64,000 nt of DNA from JACKAQ01 sp020634975 [NCBI: Calditrichia bacterium] (GCA_020634975.1 JACKAQ010000001.1:2170001-2234000); one strand, 5' to 3'. Shown: positions 46,547 to 57,735, counted from the first letter of the stretch. Made by a program: numbers and translations. The notes: a model not told the origin generated them from the letters alone.

Positions 46547-48277
46547 TTATTCGGGGATTCGGCGACGCCAGATTTCTGCAAAAAGCATCAGCAGGATCAA
46601 CACAACTAAGAGCAAAAGCGATGCACCGTCTGGCAGTGAAAACGCTTTTAGCGCCGCATTTGCGAAACCGGTAACGCCTTCGCCGCCCATCAATCCGGCG
46701 GCAATCAGCAACCCGGTGGAATACAGCATCGGGCGATGGTTATCGATCCACGCGCGAATGGCAGCGCCGATCGCAATGGGCAGCGCAAAACCCATCCCCA
46801 AAAACAACCCGATGCCAAAAGGCATAATCAACACTTTGTTTTTTAATGATTTGGGGAGAAAAGAATTTGCAATTTCCAGCGCCAGAGCTGCGGCAAATCC
46901 GCCCCAAAATGCCGCCGGATAGGCAAACCCGGAAATGCTGCCGGCAACCAGTTGTGCCTGCGGTGCGGGCATCGCCAGCGTAAAAAGCTCATCCGCAAAT
47001 CCCTGTCGGATAATTTCCAGAACAAACGGTGCGGCAATTCCGGCGACCACTGCGGTTATCAAATCCACTTTTACGATATCTGTAAATTTTGTGCCGACAA
47101 TCGCTGCAGATTTGAAATCGTGTCCTGCATCGCCGGCGATGGCGCAGGCTACGCTCACAAAAATGACAATCATAAATGCGGCGAATGCGCTCAAATCCAG
47201 CGCCAGCCAGTCGTAAACAACTGCGGTAATCAGCCCCACAAAAATGCCGAACTGTTCCAGCGGATCGATATTGGTTTCGCCGGTCATTCGTGCGGCAACC
47301 GTAACCATTATCCAAACGCCGAGCACAGCGATAGTTGCAGCGAGCAACGGCACACCGGCCGCCATCATCCCGAACAGCCCCAAAACGGAAGCGATTGGGT
47401 AAAACTTGATCCAGCCTTTCATTGATGTGAACATCGGCAAAAAAATATCGCGCAAACGTGGCAGCACATAGCTGAAAAAAAAGCCGATGCCGGAGCCGAG
47501 CAGCAGCCCCATTCCCAGATTTTGGGTGAATTGCTGCGCCGCCGGAAATGCCCAACCGCCCGCGACCAACAGCGGAATCAGCAGCAGCCAGCCGGCAATG
47601 GCCCCGCCAAGCCAGGAAAAACTGGCTTTTGGTCCCAAAATGAAACCGCCGCCAACAGCCAGCGGCAACGGCAGCAACGTGAGAAAAATTCCATACTGTG
47701 TCAATTGGCTGACAGTGAATCCCGCCGGAAAATATTGATCGCGCAGCAGCGCGAAAACGCCCGCAGCGGCACCCCAAAAAACGATCAGCGCCAGCATTTT
47801 TCCGCCGGTTTTGCCGAGTTTCAACAATTCCGCACCGGCGGTTCCGGCAGGATACGGCAGTTGCTCCCGGTCGATGAACGTCTGTTTCAGCGGCACGGAA
47901 AGGAGCACGCCCAGCACACCGGCCAACGCCGTCAGCACGCCCAGCAACCAGGGATTTGGCCAGGGAATATCCGCGTTTTGGGTCTGGTTCAAAAATAAAA
48001 TTCCCGGCGCGGTAAACGCAATGCCAGCCGCAACCAATCCGCCGATGCTGGCACCAGCCTGCGCGACATTCACTTCGTGAATATTCACCGATTTACCACG
48101 GCTCAACATTTTGATAATACTGCCGGAAACAATCACCGCAAAAACAATCGGCCAGGGCTGTGCACCAATTTTGATGGCAATATATGTTGAGCTTGCCAGC
48201 AGCAGCAACGCCAGCAAAACAGCGATGACAACTGCGCGAAGGGTGAAGCCCGGATGTTCAGAGTGGTTATGGTTCAA
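46547..48277 (-). CDS. OPT family oligopeptide/metal-chelate transporter
   Basis: The 576-residue protein has about 14-16 membrane helices and OPT/YSL motifs such as STYIAIKIGAQPWPIVFAV and REQLPYPAGTAGAELLK. OPT transporters import peptides or metal-peptide complexes by proton symport; the substrate is unknown. Only a TTG (48277) can start this frame, since a stop lies seven codons upstream and no ATG precedes the first helix. No ribosome binding site is evident. Confidence 0.85.
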   Translation of the reverse strand: MNHNHSEHPGFTLRAVVIAVLLALLLLASSTYIAIKIGAQPWPIVFAVIVSGSIIKMLSRGKSVNIHEVNVAQAGASIGGLVAAGIAFTAPGILFLNQTQNADIPWPNPWLLGVLTALAGVLGVLLSVPLKQTFIDREQLPYPAGTAGAELLKLGKTGGKMLALIVFWGAAAGVFALLRDQYFPAGFTVSQLTQYGIFLTLLPLPLAVGGGFILGPKASFSWLGGAIAGWLLLIPLLVAGGWAFPAAQQFTQNLGMGLLLGSGIGFFFSYVLPRLRDIFLPMFTSMKGWIKFYPIASVLGLFGMMAAGVPLLAATIAVLGVWIMVTVAARMTGETNIDPLEQFGIFVGLITAVVYDWLALDLSAFAAFMIVIFVSVACAIAGDAGHDFKSAAIVGTKFTDIVKVDLITAVVAGIAAPFVLEIIRQGFADELFTLAMPAPQAQLVAGSISGFAYPAAFWGGFAAALALEIANSFLPKSLKNKVLIMPFGIGLFLGMGFALPIAIGAAIRAWIDNHRPMLYSTGLLIAAGLMGGEGVTGFANAALKAFSLPDGASLLLLVVLILLMLFAEIWRRRIPE

Positions 48278-48304
48278 GTTGGAAGTGGTTGTTATTTATG
48301 GTTT

Positions 48305-48333
48305 TAAAAAGGGCGCGACATCTGCCGCGCCCT
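48305..48333 (-). terminator. Terminator of serA
   Basis: AGGGCGCG and CGCGCCCT form a perfect 8-base stem with an 8-base loop. On the minus strand TTTTTAAAAC follows. It lies 14 bases after the serA stop. Confidence 0.8.
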
Positions 48334-48346
48334 AAAATTTGGGGGG

Positions 48347-49948
48347 TTAAAGTTCTACCAGCATCACGTTTTTAATGTTATCGTCTGCCTGCAATTCATT
48401 GCGCAGACTTGCCGGCAAATCGCCTTCGACATTGAAAATGTTCAGTGCGGTATTGGTGTTCCGGTCGCGACCGGAGGAAACCTGCCCGATGTTAATATTG
48501 TGTTCGGCGAGCAGCGTTCCGACCCGCCCGATAATTCCGGGCACGTCATTATTTTCCACAATCACCATTTTGCCGCCCAGTTCCGCTTCCAGTAAATATT
48601 GGTTGAATTCTACCAGCCGGAAAATTCCGTTCGCAAAAACAGTTCCACCGAGATGCACCATGCCTTTTTCCGTTTGAAAATCGCAGGCGATAAAATTGGT
48701 GTGGCTGGTTAACGGCTGATCTTTTTTGGTGATTTCCACCTGAATGCCTTTGTCGCGGGCGATGGTCAGCGAGTTGACCATGTTGATCAATTCCACATCG
48801 TGGGTTTCCTCATCGCCGGCAACCATTGCGCCGGCCATCAAATGGCTGGCGATGGGCATATCCGGCAGGGTGATGATATCGCCGTAAAAGCGCATCGCCA
48901 CTTCTTTTAACCGTCCCGGTTTGATGCGGCTGAACAGCTCGCCCAAACGGGTAGCCAGCTCAAAATACGGCGCGACAATCGGTTGGATTTTTTCATCAAC
49001 CGAGATAAAATTGACCGCATGCAGGGCAACATTTTTGCGAAAATATTCGATCATCTGATCCAGAATTTGCGCTGCTACTTTGGTTTGGGCTTCCTCTGTG
49101 GATGCGCCCAAGTGTGGCGTTGCCACTACTTTCGGGTGTTTGGCGAGATCGTAATTTTCCGGCGGTTCGCTCGCAAAAACGTCCACCGCGGCGGTGGAAA
49201 CTTTGCCGCTGTCCAGCGCTGCGATCAAATCCTGCTCGTTCACGATGCCGCCACGGGCGCAATTAACAATAACCACGCCATCTTTGCAGCGCTTCAGGCT
49301 TTCGGCGTTGATGAGGTTGAGTGTTTCAGGAATTTTGGGAACGTGCAGCGTAATGATATCCGATTGTTCCAGCAACTCATTCAGCGAAACCAGTTTTACG
49401 CCCAGCCGGTCAGCCATTTCGCGGGTCATCAGCGGATCGTATCCGAGAATTTTCGTGCCGAAAGAGCGAACGCGGGTCGCAACGCCTTGCCCGATTTTTC
49501 CCAAACCGACCACACCAACGGTTTTCTCGAAGAGTTCCCGCCCCATAAACGATTTGCGATCCCACTTTCCGGCCTGGATGGATGCATGCGCCGGAGGGAT
49601 GCTCCGCAAAGCGGAAAGCAGCAGCGCGAGGGTATGTTCCGTTGCGGCGATGGTGTTACCGCCCGGCGTGTTCATCACAATTATGCCGCGATGTGTAGCT
49701 GCTTTTGTGTCAATATTATCCACGCCGGCACCGGCTCGCCCGATAATTTTCAACTTGCCAGGTTTTTCCAATAAATCTGCGGTAACTTTGGTGCGACTGC
49801 GGACCACCAGTCCGTCGTATGTGCCCAACACCTCTGCCAATTCTTCGGCGGAAATACCGGAGCGGTTGTCCACCTGCACGTCTTCGAGTTGGTTATATGC
49901 TTCCAAAACGCTTGCCGGCAACGAATCGGCGATCAATATTTTAAACAT
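48347..49948 (-). CDS. serA: D-3-phosphoglycerate dehydrogenase
   Basis: The 533-residue protein is the long form of SerA. It has a catalytic/NAD-binding domain with VGVVGLGKIGQGVA, NCARGGIVNE and TPHLGASTEEA, then an intervening domain and a C-terminal ACT domain (MVIVENNDVPGIIGRVGTLL). It oxidises 3-phosphoglycerate in the first step of serine synthesis; the ACT domain suggests feedback control by serine. MFKILIAD at 49948 is the start; the frame is open ten codons further. A terminator follows. Confidence 0.93.
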   Translation of the reverse strand: MFKILIADSLPASVLEAYNQLEDVQVDNRSGISAEELAEVLGTYDGLVVRSRTKVTADLLEKPGKLKIIGRAGAGVDNIDTKAATHRGIIVMNTPGGNTIAATEHTLALLLSALRSIPPAHASIQAGKWDRKSFMGRELFEKTVGVVGLGKIGQGVATRVRSFGTKILGYDPLMTREMADRLGVKLVSLNELLEQSDIITLHVPKIPETLNLINAESLKRCKDGVVIVNCARGGIVNEQDLIAALDSGKVSTAAVDVFASEPPENYDLAKHPKVVATPHLGASTEEAQTKVAAQILDQMIEYFRKNVALHAVNFISVDEKIQPIVAPYFELATRLGELFSRIKPGRLKEVAMRFYGDIITLPDMPIASHLMAGAMVAGDEETHDVELINMVNSLTIARDKGIQVEITKKDQPLTSHTNFIACDFQTEKGMVHLGGTVFANGIFRLVEFNQYLLEAELGGKMVIVENNDVPGIIGRVGTLLAEHNINIGQVSSGRDRNTNTALNIFNVEGDLPASLRNELQADDNIKNVMLVEL

Positions 49949-50515
49949 TTTATTCGCCCCCATGGGTATTAATGGCATGTGATTATTGGAACAAAGCCAA
50001 ATATAACATTTTCTAATTTCTCTTTCTACAATAAAATTGGTAAATTATTTCAGAAACAACAGGGGTTTTTTTAAGCGTGTCATTTTTTTTTCAGGATTCC
50101 GCAGCTAATTATGTTGCAAGAAACGACGGTGTATCGTTTTGTAGCAATTCAATCAAAAAATTGCTTGCAATTATTCAACAGAATCTCTAAAATTGGGCGC
50201 TTCTTTTTTGGCATGGCGTGTTTGATTATTTCTTCCGGACTACGCCAACATCCACCGATCTCAACGTTTTAAAATGTGATTTAAAGAACTGATCAGTTTA
50301 TGTACTTGTTTGGTTTTTATGAATTTGCAATTTATCAAAATTTAGTAAACCCATTTTACCGTATTAAAAACTGTAAATTTCAGCAGATTGTTTTGTGTTG
50401 TTCACTTAACAGGGCACGGCAGAACCTTGCGGCGTTAGTGGTATTGGGCAACTGGGCAGATATGGATTTAAAGCGGAACGGATAGCGGAAACTATCGATA
50501 AGCAAGAGGGTATGT
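49949..50515. other. Long AT-rich intergenic region before the AP2 gene
   Basis: This 567-base gap is clearly richer in A and T than its surroundings. It contains a perfect 12-base palindrome AACTGATCAGTT (50287-50298) and several long T and A runs. A frame at 50300-50485 has no ribosome binding site and no protein-like character. The last 110 bases (about 50400-50515) are GC-richer and could fold into a leader. I cannot assign a known RNA class. Confidence 0.5.
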
Positions 50516-51385
50516 ATGAAAAAGGTTAAAGGCATTTCGCGAATTGACTCTGAAGTGAAAAAGATGCACGGCTGGTATGTTCGCGTTTATGGTGGCGGGA
50601 AAACGTTTTCCAAATATTTTAGCGACCATCGCTACGAAAGTAAACAGCAGGCGTATGATGAAGCAGTAAATTATCTTTCCGCACTTACCGATGAAATTCG
50701 CGAACAGTACAAAGATTATTCACCCCGGCAAAACCAACCCAAATATCGCAAAAGACCTGGCACAACCAACACTTCCGGCGTAGTTGGTGTTCACCGCTGC
50801 GAAACGGTGAGCCGTGGCAAAAGCGTTACCTATTGGGTCGCAACCTGGAATGAGAACGGCAAACGCAAAGACAAAACATTTTATTTCGGCGATAAAAACC
50901 GCACCGAAGCCGAAGCCAAACGGCTGGCGATTGAATGGCGTGCCCGGAAAATGCGCGAATTGGCCGGCAAAGATGTTATTATCGCCAATGGCAAGCATGG
51001 CAAAAAAGAGCAGCCGGATACCGGAAAAAAACAGCTCAACAGTTGGGTTGCCGGATTGAGTATTAAAGAATGGAGCCCGGATATGAGCGTGGGACAAACA
51101 TACGCCGATCGCTCAATCAAAAAGCGGGAAACCTTCAACGAAAAACGGATCGATGATCTCAAACAGTTTTTGGGATTGGCATCCGAACATTTTGACTGGT
51201 CGAAAATTGATTACGATTTCGGGCGGGGCGTTTTCCAGCGGGATGTGCGCAGCCGTTGCTTCTGGAGCAACAACGGCATCCGCACCGATGTGATTGTGGA
51301 TGAAGACGGGCACATTGTCATCCATCAGGGTGTGGAGCCGGATGAGTATTACATCAATCACAAAAATGCGTCAGAAAAGGCGTAA
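50516..51385 (+). CDS. AP2/ERF-like DNA-binding domain protein
   Basis: The 289-residue protein is strongly basic in its first half. Residues about 85-140 form an AP2-like domain (TSGVVGVHR, YWVATWNENGKR, EAEAKRLAIEWR), where three strands and a helix bind DNA. Residues about 8-60 look like a second, diverged copy (GWYVRVYGGGKTFSKYFSD, then KQQAYDEAVNYL). The C-terminal half, with RDVRSRCFWSNNGIRTDVIVDEDG, is not recognised. No HNH nuclease is attached. GAGGGT precedes the start. The gene stands alone between a 567-base upstream gap and a strong terminator. I infer a DNA-binding regulator. Confidence 0.65.
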   Translation: MKKVKGISRIDSEVKKMHGWYVRVYGGGKTFSKYFSDHRYESKQQAYDEAVNYLSALTDEIREQYKDYSPRQNQPKYRKRPGTTNTSGVVGVHRCETVSRGKSVTYWVATWNENGKRKDKTFYFGDKNRTEAEAKRLAIEWRARKMRELAGKDVIIANGKHGKKEQPDTGKKQLNSWVAGLSIKEWSPDMSVGQTYADRSIKKRETFNEKRIDDLKQFLGLASEHFDWSKIDYDFGRGVFQRDVRSRCFWSNNGIRTDVIVDEDGHIVIHQGVEPDEYYINHKNASEKA

Positions 51386-51415
51386 TAACGACCGTTAGAT
51401 AATAATGAATTCAAT

Positions 51416-51448
51416 AAAAAAGGCGATCCGAACAGATCGCCTTTTTTT
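51416..51448. terminator. Bidirectional terminator
   Basis: GGCGATC and GATCGCC form a perfect 7-base stem with loop CGAACA, flanked by six A and seven T residues. It separates the AP2 gene from the convergent gcvP. Confidence 0.9.
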
Positions 51449-51469
51449 GTTTCCAGTTATTTGACTGCG

Positions 51470-54376
51470 TTAATTGTTTTCACCATCCGCGTAAGCTTCC
51501 AGCGGCGGGCAACTGCAGATCAGGTTGCGGTCGCCATAGGCATTGTCGATACGCGCAACCGTCGGCCAAAACTTTCTCGCACGGACAAACGGCAGCGGGA
51601 AAGCCGCTTTTTCGCGGGAATAGCTGTGGTTCCAGTCGCTGCTGAGCACTTCGTCCACGGTGTGCGGGGCCATTTTCAGCACGTTATCTTTCGAGTCGGC
51701 GCTGCCATCCATCACTTCCTGAATTTCTTTCCGGATCGCAATCATTGCTTCGCAGAAACGATCCAGTTCGCCTTTGTCCTCACTTTCGGTGGGTTCAACC
51801 ATAATCGTTCCGGCAACCGGGAAAGAAACCGTCGGGGCGTGGAAACCGTAATCCATCAGCCGTTTGGCGATGTCTTCCACCTCGATGCCGTATTCCTTGA
51901 ACGGGCGGCAATCGAAAATCATTTCGTGCGCGCAGCGATCATTTTCGCCGGTGTAAAGCACGGAGTAATGTTTCGCCAACTGCGATTTGATGTAATTCGC
52001 GTTCAAAATAGCGTATTTAGTCGAATCCGTTACGCCGCGATGCCCGAGCATTTTGATATAGCCGTAAGAAATCAGCATGATGCTGGCACTGCCGAATCGC
52101 GCGGCGGAAACCGCTGTCATATTTTGTGCGCCATTTTTCCCGATGACGTGACCGGGCAACAGCGGCGCCAGATGTTTCGCCACGCCGATAGGACCCATTC
52201 CCGGACCGCCGCCGCCGTGCGGAATCGCAAATGTTTTGTGCAAATTGAGGTGGCAAACATCCGCGCCGATGAGTCCGGGACTGGTCAGCCCGACCTGCGC
52301 ATTCATGTTGGCACCGTCCATGTAAACTTGCCCACCGTGTTGATGGATGATCCGGCAAACTTCCCGGATGCCCGCCTCAAAAACGCCGTGAGTGGACGGA
52401 TAAGTGACCATCAGCGCAGCGAGATTTTCCGCATGTTTTTCCGCTTTGGCGCGGAGATCGTCGATGTCGATATTGCCGTGATCGTCGCATTTTACGATGA
52501 CCACATCCATGCCTGCCATCACTGCGCTGGCCGGATTTGTGCCGTGCGCGGACGACGGAATGAGCGCCACGTTGCGATGGCTTTCGCCGCGACTTTTGTG
52601 ATATTCGCGGATAACCATCATCCCGGCAAACTCGCCCTGCGCGCCGGAATTCGGTTGCAGCGACACTGCCGCAAATCCGGTAATTTCGCAGAGCCATTTT
52701 TCCAGATCACCAAAAATTTGCTGATAGCCTTTGGTTTGTTCATCCGGCGCGAACGGGTGGATGCCGCCGAATTCCCGCCAGCTCACCGGCGCCAGCTCGC
52801 TGGTGGCGTTCAGTTTCATGGTGCAGGAGCCTAGCGGAATCATTGATGTTGCCAGCGTTAAATCCTTATTTTCCAGATACTTGATGTAGCGCAGCATTTG
52901 CGTCTCGCTGCGGTGGTTGTGGAAAACGGCGTGGGTCAGGTAATCGCTTTTCCGGGCCAGACTTGCCGAAAAACCGGTTGCGTTTTCATACGAATCCCAG
53001 TCGATCGCGGCTGCAGTTTTGTCGGTTGCGGTTGCAAATATTTCCAGAATATCCTGCACATCAGCCGGCGTTTTGGTTTCGTCCAGCGCGATACCGATGT
53101 GCGTATCGCCGATATAACGGAAGTTGATTTCATTTTTGAGCGCCAGTTTGCGCACGGTTTCCTGCGTTTTCGCGCTGCCTGCGTTGATGCGCAGCGTATC
53201 AAAATATTGTTTGTTTTCCTGCGAAAACCCGAGTTTCTTCAACTCCGCCGCCAAAACAACCGCCAGCGTGTGAATGCGGCTCGCAATGTTTTTCAACCCT
53301 TCCGGACCGTGATACACCGCATACATGCTGGCCATATTTGCCAGCAGCGTTTGCGCCGTGCAAATGTTGGACGTCGCTTTTTCCCGGCGAATGTGCTGCT
53401 CGCGGGTTTGCAGCGCCATGCGATAGGCGGGATTCCCGTGCCGGTCGATGGATACGCCGATGATCCGCCCGGGCACCTGCCGTTTAAATTCCTCGCGGCT
53501 GGCAAAAAACGCCGCATGCGGACCGCCGTAGCCCATCGGCACGCCAAATCGCTGGGCGGAACCGACCACCACATCCGCGCCCAGTTCGCCGGGCGGGGTG
53601 ATGAGGGTGAGGCTCAGCAAATCTGCCGCAACTGCGACAAACAATCCGCGATTTTTCGCAGCGGTAATAACGGTTGATTTATCGCGGATTTCGCCGTCCG
53701 CATCCGGGTATTGCAGCAGCACGCCGAAAACGGCATCGCTGAAATCCGTATGTAACGGATTACCGATCTGCAGATCGATGCCCAACGGCTCCGCGCGGGT
53801 TTTCAGCACGTCGATGGTTTGCGGAAAGCATTTTTCGGAAACAAAAAAAGTATTGGCATTATTTTTCACCTGATCGCGCGGGCGCAGGCGATGGAACATT
53901 GCCATCGCTTCGGCGGCGGCGGTGGCTTCGTCCAGCAGCGATGCGTTGGCGATTTCCATTCCGGTCAGATCCGAAACAACGGTTTGGAAATTGAGCAGCG
54001 CTTCCAGCCGGCCCTGCGCAATTTCCGCCTGATACGGCGTGTACGCCGTGTACCACGACGGATTTTCCAGAATATTCCGCAAAATCACGCCCGGAACGAT
54101 GCAATCGTAATAGCCCAACCCGATGTATGATTTGAACACCTGGTTTTTGGCGGCGCTCTGCCGCAGCTCTTTCAAATATTGCGCTTCGCTGACGCCTTCG
54201 GGAATATCCATCGATTTATCGATGCGAATCCCGTCGGGAATCGTTTCACTCATCAGCGAATCCAGCGATTTGCTCCCGATGACAGCCAGCATCTCTTTCG
54301 TTTCTGCGGCATTTGGTCCCAAATGGCGGCCGGCGAAAGAATTGGTGTTATTCAGCTTATCCAGCAATTTTCCCAT
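51470..54376 (-). CDS. gcvP: Glycine dehydrogenase (decarboxylating), P-protein
   Basis: At 968 residues this is the single-chain form of the glycine cleavage P-protein. The PLP-binding region [18 protein letters not shown] is present in the second half, and the N-terminus has [17 protein letters not shown]. It decarboxylates glycine and passes the aminomethyl group to the H-protein. gcvT and gcvH are not adjacent. GGAG lies about ten bases before the ATG at 54376. The upstream region shows no glycine riboswitch that I can recognise. Confidence 0.94.
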   Translation of the reverse strand: MGKLLDKLNNTNSFAGRHLGPNAAETKEMLAVIGSKSLDSLMSETIPDGIRIDKSMDIPEGVSEAQYLKELRQSAAKNQVFKSYIGLGYYDCIVPGVILRNILENPSWYTAYTPYQAEIAQGRLEALLNFQTVVSDLTGMEIANASLLDEATAAAEAMAMFHRLRPRDQVKNNANTFFVSEKCFPQTIDVLKTRAEPLGIDLQIGNPLHTDFSDAVFGVLLQYPDADGEIRDKSTVITAAKNRGLFVAVAADLLSLTLITPPGELGADVVVGSAQRFGVPMGYGGPHAAFFASREEFKRQVPGRIIGVSIDRHGNPAYRMALQTREQHIRREKATSNICTAQTLLANMASMYAVYHGPEGLKNIASRIHTLAVVLAAELKKLGFSQENKQYFDTLRINAGSAKTQETVRKLALKNEINFRYIGDTHIGIALDETKTPADVQDILEIFATATDKTAAAIDWDSYENATGFSASLARKSDYLTHAVFHNHRSETQMLRYIKYLENKDLTLATSMIPLGSCTMKLNATSELAPVSWREFGGIHPFAPDEQTKGYQQIFGDLEKWLCEITGFAAVSLQPNSGAQGEFAGMMVIREYHKSRGESHRNVALIPSSAHGTNPASAVMAGMDVVIVKCDDHGNIDIDDLRAKAEKHAENLAALMVTYPSTHGVFEAGIREVCRIIHQHGGQVYMDGANMNAQVGLTSPGLIGADVCHLNLHKTFAIPHGGGGPGMGPIGVAKHLAPLLPGHVIGKNGAQNMTAVSAARFGSASIMLISYGYIKMLGHRGVTDSTKYAILNANYIKSQLAKHYSVLYTGENDRCAHEMIFDCRPFKEYGIEVEDIAKRLMDYGFHAPTVSFPVAGTIMVEPTESEDKGELDRFCEAMIAIRKEIQEVMDGSADSKDNVLKMAPHTVDEVLSSDWNHSYSREKAAFPLPFVRARKFWPTVARIDNAYGDRNLICSCPPLEAYADGENN

Positions 54377-54533
54377 GAAATTGTTACTCCGTATGCGTAA
54401 AACAGTTTGGCGGCCCGGCGACGGTTGAAGCGCCGGCATCCGGAATTTTCATAATTTTGTAACAAATTTAGCAAGTTGAAAGTGCGTTCGCAACGATTTA
54501 GAAAAGGCAGGGATTTTGCAGATTCCAGCATGT

Positions 54534-54575
54534 AAAAAATCCGGCGTGAATTACGATGGCAATTCAACGCCGGAT
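54534..54575 (-). terminator. Terminator of the hox operon, overlapping the hoxW end
   Basis: ATCCGGCG...GAATT pairs with AATTC...CGCCGGAT, about 13 pairs with one mismatch, and on the minus strand six T residues follow. The 5' arm lies inside the last codons of the hydrogenase protease gene. Confidence 0.8.
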
Positions 54576-55042
54576 GAGGTGTGGGCTTTATGGAGGTTAA
54601 AAATCAGGTTTCGAAATTTGGTGATGGCAACCGGCATAGCCCGCCATACTTCCGGCGATAAATGATACGCCTCCTCAAATGCTTTCGCACCAATGGTCAG
54701 TTGGTACGCCGGCGGCGGCGAATCCATTATCTGTCCGGCAAGCTGCAACAAAATGCCCGGCTGCATATTGTGTAAATAACGGATTTTACTGTTGTTAACC
54801 GCAAACACCCGTTCACATTTTACCTCGCCCGGCGGCAGCGAAACGGAGGCATCGACAAACACAACGGTTTGCACGTCCCGTAGCAGCAACGCATATTCCG
54901 GGAGCAGCTGGTGCACACGTCGAATGTTTATCCTGGCGGGGAATTTCGTTTGCGCCAGCTGCACACCCAGATAATGCGCTGCGCCGTCATCACCCCGAAG
55001 GAGGTTGCCGATACAGATGACGAGCAGTTTGGAGCAAATCAT
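54551..55042 (-). CDS. hoxW: Hydrogenase maturation endopeptidase
   Basis: The 163-residue protein begins [20 protein letters not shown], the Ni-binding signature of HycI/HoxW/HyaD peptidases. These cut the C-terminal tail of the hydrogenase large subunit after nickel insertion. Its ATG overlaps the hoxH stop by four bases, so it is translated with its substrate. The long upstream frame to 55282 lies inside hoxH and is rejected. Its end carries the operon terminator. Confidence 0.87.
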   Translation of the reverse strand: MICSKLLVICIGNLLRGDDGAAHYLGVQLAQTKFPARINIRRVHQLLPEYALLLRDVQTVVFVDASVSLPPGEVKCERVFAVNNSKIRYLHNMQPGILLQLAGQIMDSPPPAYQLTIGAKAFEEAYHLSPEVWRAMPVAITKFRNLIFNLHKAHTSSGVELPS

Positions 55043-56457
55043 CGTTTGACCTCGTCGGCGATGCTGCCGTCCGGATTCATCAATTGAATATGCAACGGCA
55101 TTTGCCCGATGGCGTGAGTGGAGCAACTCAAACACGGGTCGAATGCCCGAACCACGGCTTCCACCCGGTTGAGCATGCCTTCTTCCAGCTTGTCGCCTTT
55201 GACGTAATGTTTGGCGACCTGCAAAACGCCCCGGTTCATCGCCAGATTGTTGTGTCCGGTGGCGATAATCAGGTTTGCCCACTCAATTTTGCCGTTTTTG
55301 TTGCTGCGATAATGGTGCATCAAAATGCCGCGCGGCGCTTCGGAAACGCCGATGCCGGAGGTGCTGTTCGGGCGGGCATACGCGCGAACGTGCGGATCAA
55401 GAATTTTCGGATCGGTGAGCAGGCGTTCCATTTTTTCCACGCAATACAAAATTTCGATCAGCCGGGCGTAATGAAAATAGAACGAGCTGAGGATCGCGCC
55501 GCGTTGCAGCGACTGGAATTCCGCCCATTCTTCATCCGCGAGCGGCGTACCGCAACGGTCGATGATGTTCAGCCGCGCCAGCGGCCCAACCCGATAAATG
55601 CCTTCCGGATAGCCAAAAGCTTTGTAATACGGCGACTTGAGATAGCTGTGCGGCTCCACCGCTTCGGCGATGTGATCGTTAAAATCCAGCGTATCGATCT
55701 GGTCTGCGATGGTGTTCCGGGCGGAATCGACCACGCGGATGTTGCCGTCGTAAAATTCCAGCATGCCTTTCGGGTCCACCAATCCCAAAAACAGCGTGGG
55801 AAAATTGGCAAAGGTCTGGATTTCTTCTGTGAATTGATGGCGGATTTCCTGAAAAATAGCCAGCGTACTGCGGGCAATGCGCAACGCTTCCGGGAGCATC
55901 GCCAGAATTTTATCGCGATGTGCTTCCGCCAGCGGACTGCTGACACCGCCGGGAACTATCCACGCCGGGTGAATGCGTTTGCCGCCCAACAATTCGATAA
56001 TTTCCTGCCCGGTTTTGCGCAGCTGAATGCCGTCTGCAACCTGTTGTTTGTGGGTTTCCAGCAAGCCAACAACGTTTCGTTTTAACGGATCGGCGTCCAT
56101 TCCCAACAGCAAATCCGGCGAGCTGAGGTGGAAAAAGCTGAGCGCATGCGATTGCAGAATTTGCGCCAAGTTCATAATTTTTCGCAACATAACCGCCGTT
56201 GGCGGGATTTGCACAGCCATCAAATCATCGCAGGCTTTGGCAGATGCAATCAGGTGAGAAACCGGGCAAATGCCGCAAATCCGCGCCATCAGCGAGGGCA
56301 TTTCAAAAAATGGGCGACCTTCGCAAAATTTTTCAAATCCGCGAAATTGGGTAACGTGAAACTGGGCATCAACGACGTTGCCCTGATCGTTCAATTGCAG
56401 CGTAATTTTTGCGTGGCCTTCAATTCGCGTTACGTTATCGATGGTTATCGTTCGCAT
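55039..56457 (-). CDS. hoxH: Bidirectional [NiFe] hydrogenase large subunit HoxH
   Basis: The 472-residue protein has the Ni-Fe ligands in [10 protein letters not shown] (C61, C64) and DPCLSCSTH (C442, C445, H448). The last 24 residues after H448 are the tail removed by the peptidase. Sequence motifs and the HoxEFUY partners place it in group 3d (NAD-linked, bidirectional). It oxidises H2 or evolves it from NAD(P)H. It follows hoxY after 15 bases and overlaps hoxW by four. Confidence 0.93.
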   Translation of the reverse strand: MRTITIDNVTRIEGHAKITLQLNDQGNVVDAQFHVTQFRGFEKFCEGRPFFEMPSLMARICGICPVSHLIASAKACDDLMAVQIPPTAVMLRKIMNLAQILQSHALSFFHLSSPDLLLGMDADPLKRNVVGLLETHKQQVADGIQLRKTGQEIIELLGGKRIHPAWIVPGGVSSPLAEAHRDKILAMLPEALRIARSTLAIFQEIRHQFTEEIQTFANFPTLFLGLVDPKGMLEFYDGNIRVVDSARNTIADQIDTLDFNDHIAEAVEPHSYLKSPYYKAFGYPEGIYRVGPLARLNIIDRCGTPLADEEWAEFQSLQRGAILSSFYFHYARLIEILYCVEKMERLLTDPKILDPHVRAYARPNSTSGIGVSEAPRGILMHHYRSNKNGKIEWANLIIATGHNNLAMNRGVLQVAKHYVKGDKLEEGMLNRVEAVVRAFDPCLSCSTHAIGQMPLHIQLMNPDGSIADEVKR

Positions 56458-56472
56458 AATTTTATACTCCTG

Positions 56473-57006
56473 TTAAGCGCCAAAGCGCGTGCGGGTGCTC
56501 AAATCGGGTGTTTTTCCGTCCAGTAAATCCATCACAGCCTGAAAAATGGTATCCGCATGCGGCGGGCAGCCGGGAATGAACACATCCACTTTTACGGCTT
56601 CGTGAACCGGCATTTCCCGATCGAGAATTTGGGGAATCACTTTGTCCGGAATCTGTCGGTTGGTTGTGGCGTTTTCGAAATAGGCGCGATTGAGCAAATC
56701 CGCTTTTTTGAACGGGTTGCGCATGCCCGGCACGTTGGAGGTTACCGCGCAATCGCCCAGCGAAACGAGAATCCGGGTATGCTCCCGGATGTGCCGGATT
56801 TTATGAAAATCTTCGATATTCCCGATGGCGCCTTCCACCAGCGCGATGTCCACCATTTCCGGATAGGTTTTTACATCTATCAGCGGGCTATACACCAATT
56901 CCGCTTTTTCCAGCAGTTGCAAAATGCGTTCATCCATATCCAGAAAAGACATGTGGCAGCCGGAGCAGCCATCCAGCCAAACGGTTGCCAGTGATTTTTT
57001 GCTCAT
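56473..57006 (-). CDS. hoxY: Bidirectional hydrogenase small subunit HoxY
   Basis: The 177-residue protein starts [20 protein letters not shown] and carries the four cysteines of the proximal 4Fe-4S cluster (C14, C17, C86, C147). It is the short small subunit without extra clusters, as expected for HoxY. It conducts electrons between HoxH and the diaphorase. The start overlaps the hoxU stop by four bases with GGAGGG upstream; the frame beyond it lies within hoxU. Confidence 0.92.
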   Translation of the reverse strand: MSKKSLATVWLDGCSGCHMSFLDMDERILQLLEKAELVYSPLIDVKTYPEMVDIALVEGAIGNIEDFHKIRHIREHTRILVSLGDCAVTSNVPGMRNPFKKADLLNRAYFENATTNRQIPDKVIPQILDREMPVHEAVKVDVFIPGCPPHADTIFQAVMDLLDGKTPDLSTRTRFGA

Positions 57007-57722
57007 TTTTTGCCCTCCCGCATCACAGTTAAGTAGGGTAAGAACTGCCGTTTTTTGGCCATTTCCGAAACGGATTTTCCTTTTTCCGATAGCGCGCCGG
57101 TCGGGCAAACCTGAACGCATTTGCCGCAACTGGTGCAGGTTTCCGATTCGCCCCATGGTTGGTTTAAATCCGTAATGACCCGCGACTGGATGCCGCGTCC
57201 CATCAAATCCCAGGTGTGTGCACCCTCAATTTCGTCGCAGACGCGAATGCAGCGGGTGCAGAGCACGCAACGGTTGTGGTCGATCACAAAATGTTCGTGC
57301 GATGCATCCAGCGGTACGGCGGGATAAAAATAGGGCAACTCCACATGCGTTAATCCCAGTTCCTGGGCAAGGTTTTGCAACTCGCAATGCCCGTTGGATA
57401 CGCAAACCGAGCAAACGTGATTGCGTTCAGTGAACAGCATTTCCAGAATTTGCCGGCGGTTTTGCTGCAATCGCGGGGAATTGGTGATCACTTCCATGCC
57501 TTCTTCCACACGGGTGACGCACGCGGGCAGCAGCTTTTCGCTGCCTTTTACCTCGATGAGGCACAACCGGCAGGCGCCGACAGGGCTGAGCCCTTCCAGA
57601 TGGCAAAGCGTTGGAATCCGGATGCCGTGTTCCTGTGCCACTTCCAGCACGGTTTGATTGGCGGTTGCGCCAACATCCAATCCGTCGATCACCAGTGTTT
57701 TGATATGTCCTGATGTAAGCAT
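57003..57722 (-). CDS. hoxU: Hydrogenase diaphorase iron-sulfur subunit HoxU
   Basis: The 239-residue protein resembles the N-terminal part of NuoG. It has a 2Fe-2S domain (C40, C51, C54, C68), a His/Cys3 cluster region (C104, C107, C113), and two 4Fe-4S motifs (C152, C155, C158, C162 and C196, C199, C202, C206). It passes electrons between HoxF and HoxY. GGAGG lies five bases before the ATG at 57722, which I prefer over a TTG at 57743. Confidence 0.92.
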   Translation of the reverse strand: MLTSGHIKTLVIDGLDVGATANQTVLEVAQEHGIRIPTLCHLEGLSPVGACRLCLIEVKGSEKLLPACVTRVEEGMEVITNSPRLQQNRRQILEMLFTERNHVCSVCVSNGHCELQNLAQELGLTHVELPYFYPAVPLDASHEHFVIDHNRCVLCTRCIRVCDEIEGAHTWDLMGRGIQSRVITDLNQPWGESETCTSCGKCVQVCPTGALSEKGKSVSEMAKKRQFLPYLTVMREGKK

Positions 57723-57735
57723 TTTTTCCTCCAAA

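Noticed and set aside
50300-50485. 61-codon frame before the AP2 gene
   Set aside because: It has no ribosome binding site and its composition is that of AT-rich spacer.
50405-50512. Possible c-di-GMP riboswitch before the AP2 gene
   Set aside because: ACAGGGCA recalls the GEMM motif, but the GACGCAAAGC element and the receptor stem are missing.
51461-52834. 457-codon plus-strand open frame
   Set aside because: It is antisense to gcvP and arises from that gene's codon bias.
54377-54533. Possible glycine riboswitch before gcvP
   Set aside because: None of the conserved glycine aptamer core sequences is present on the minus strand.
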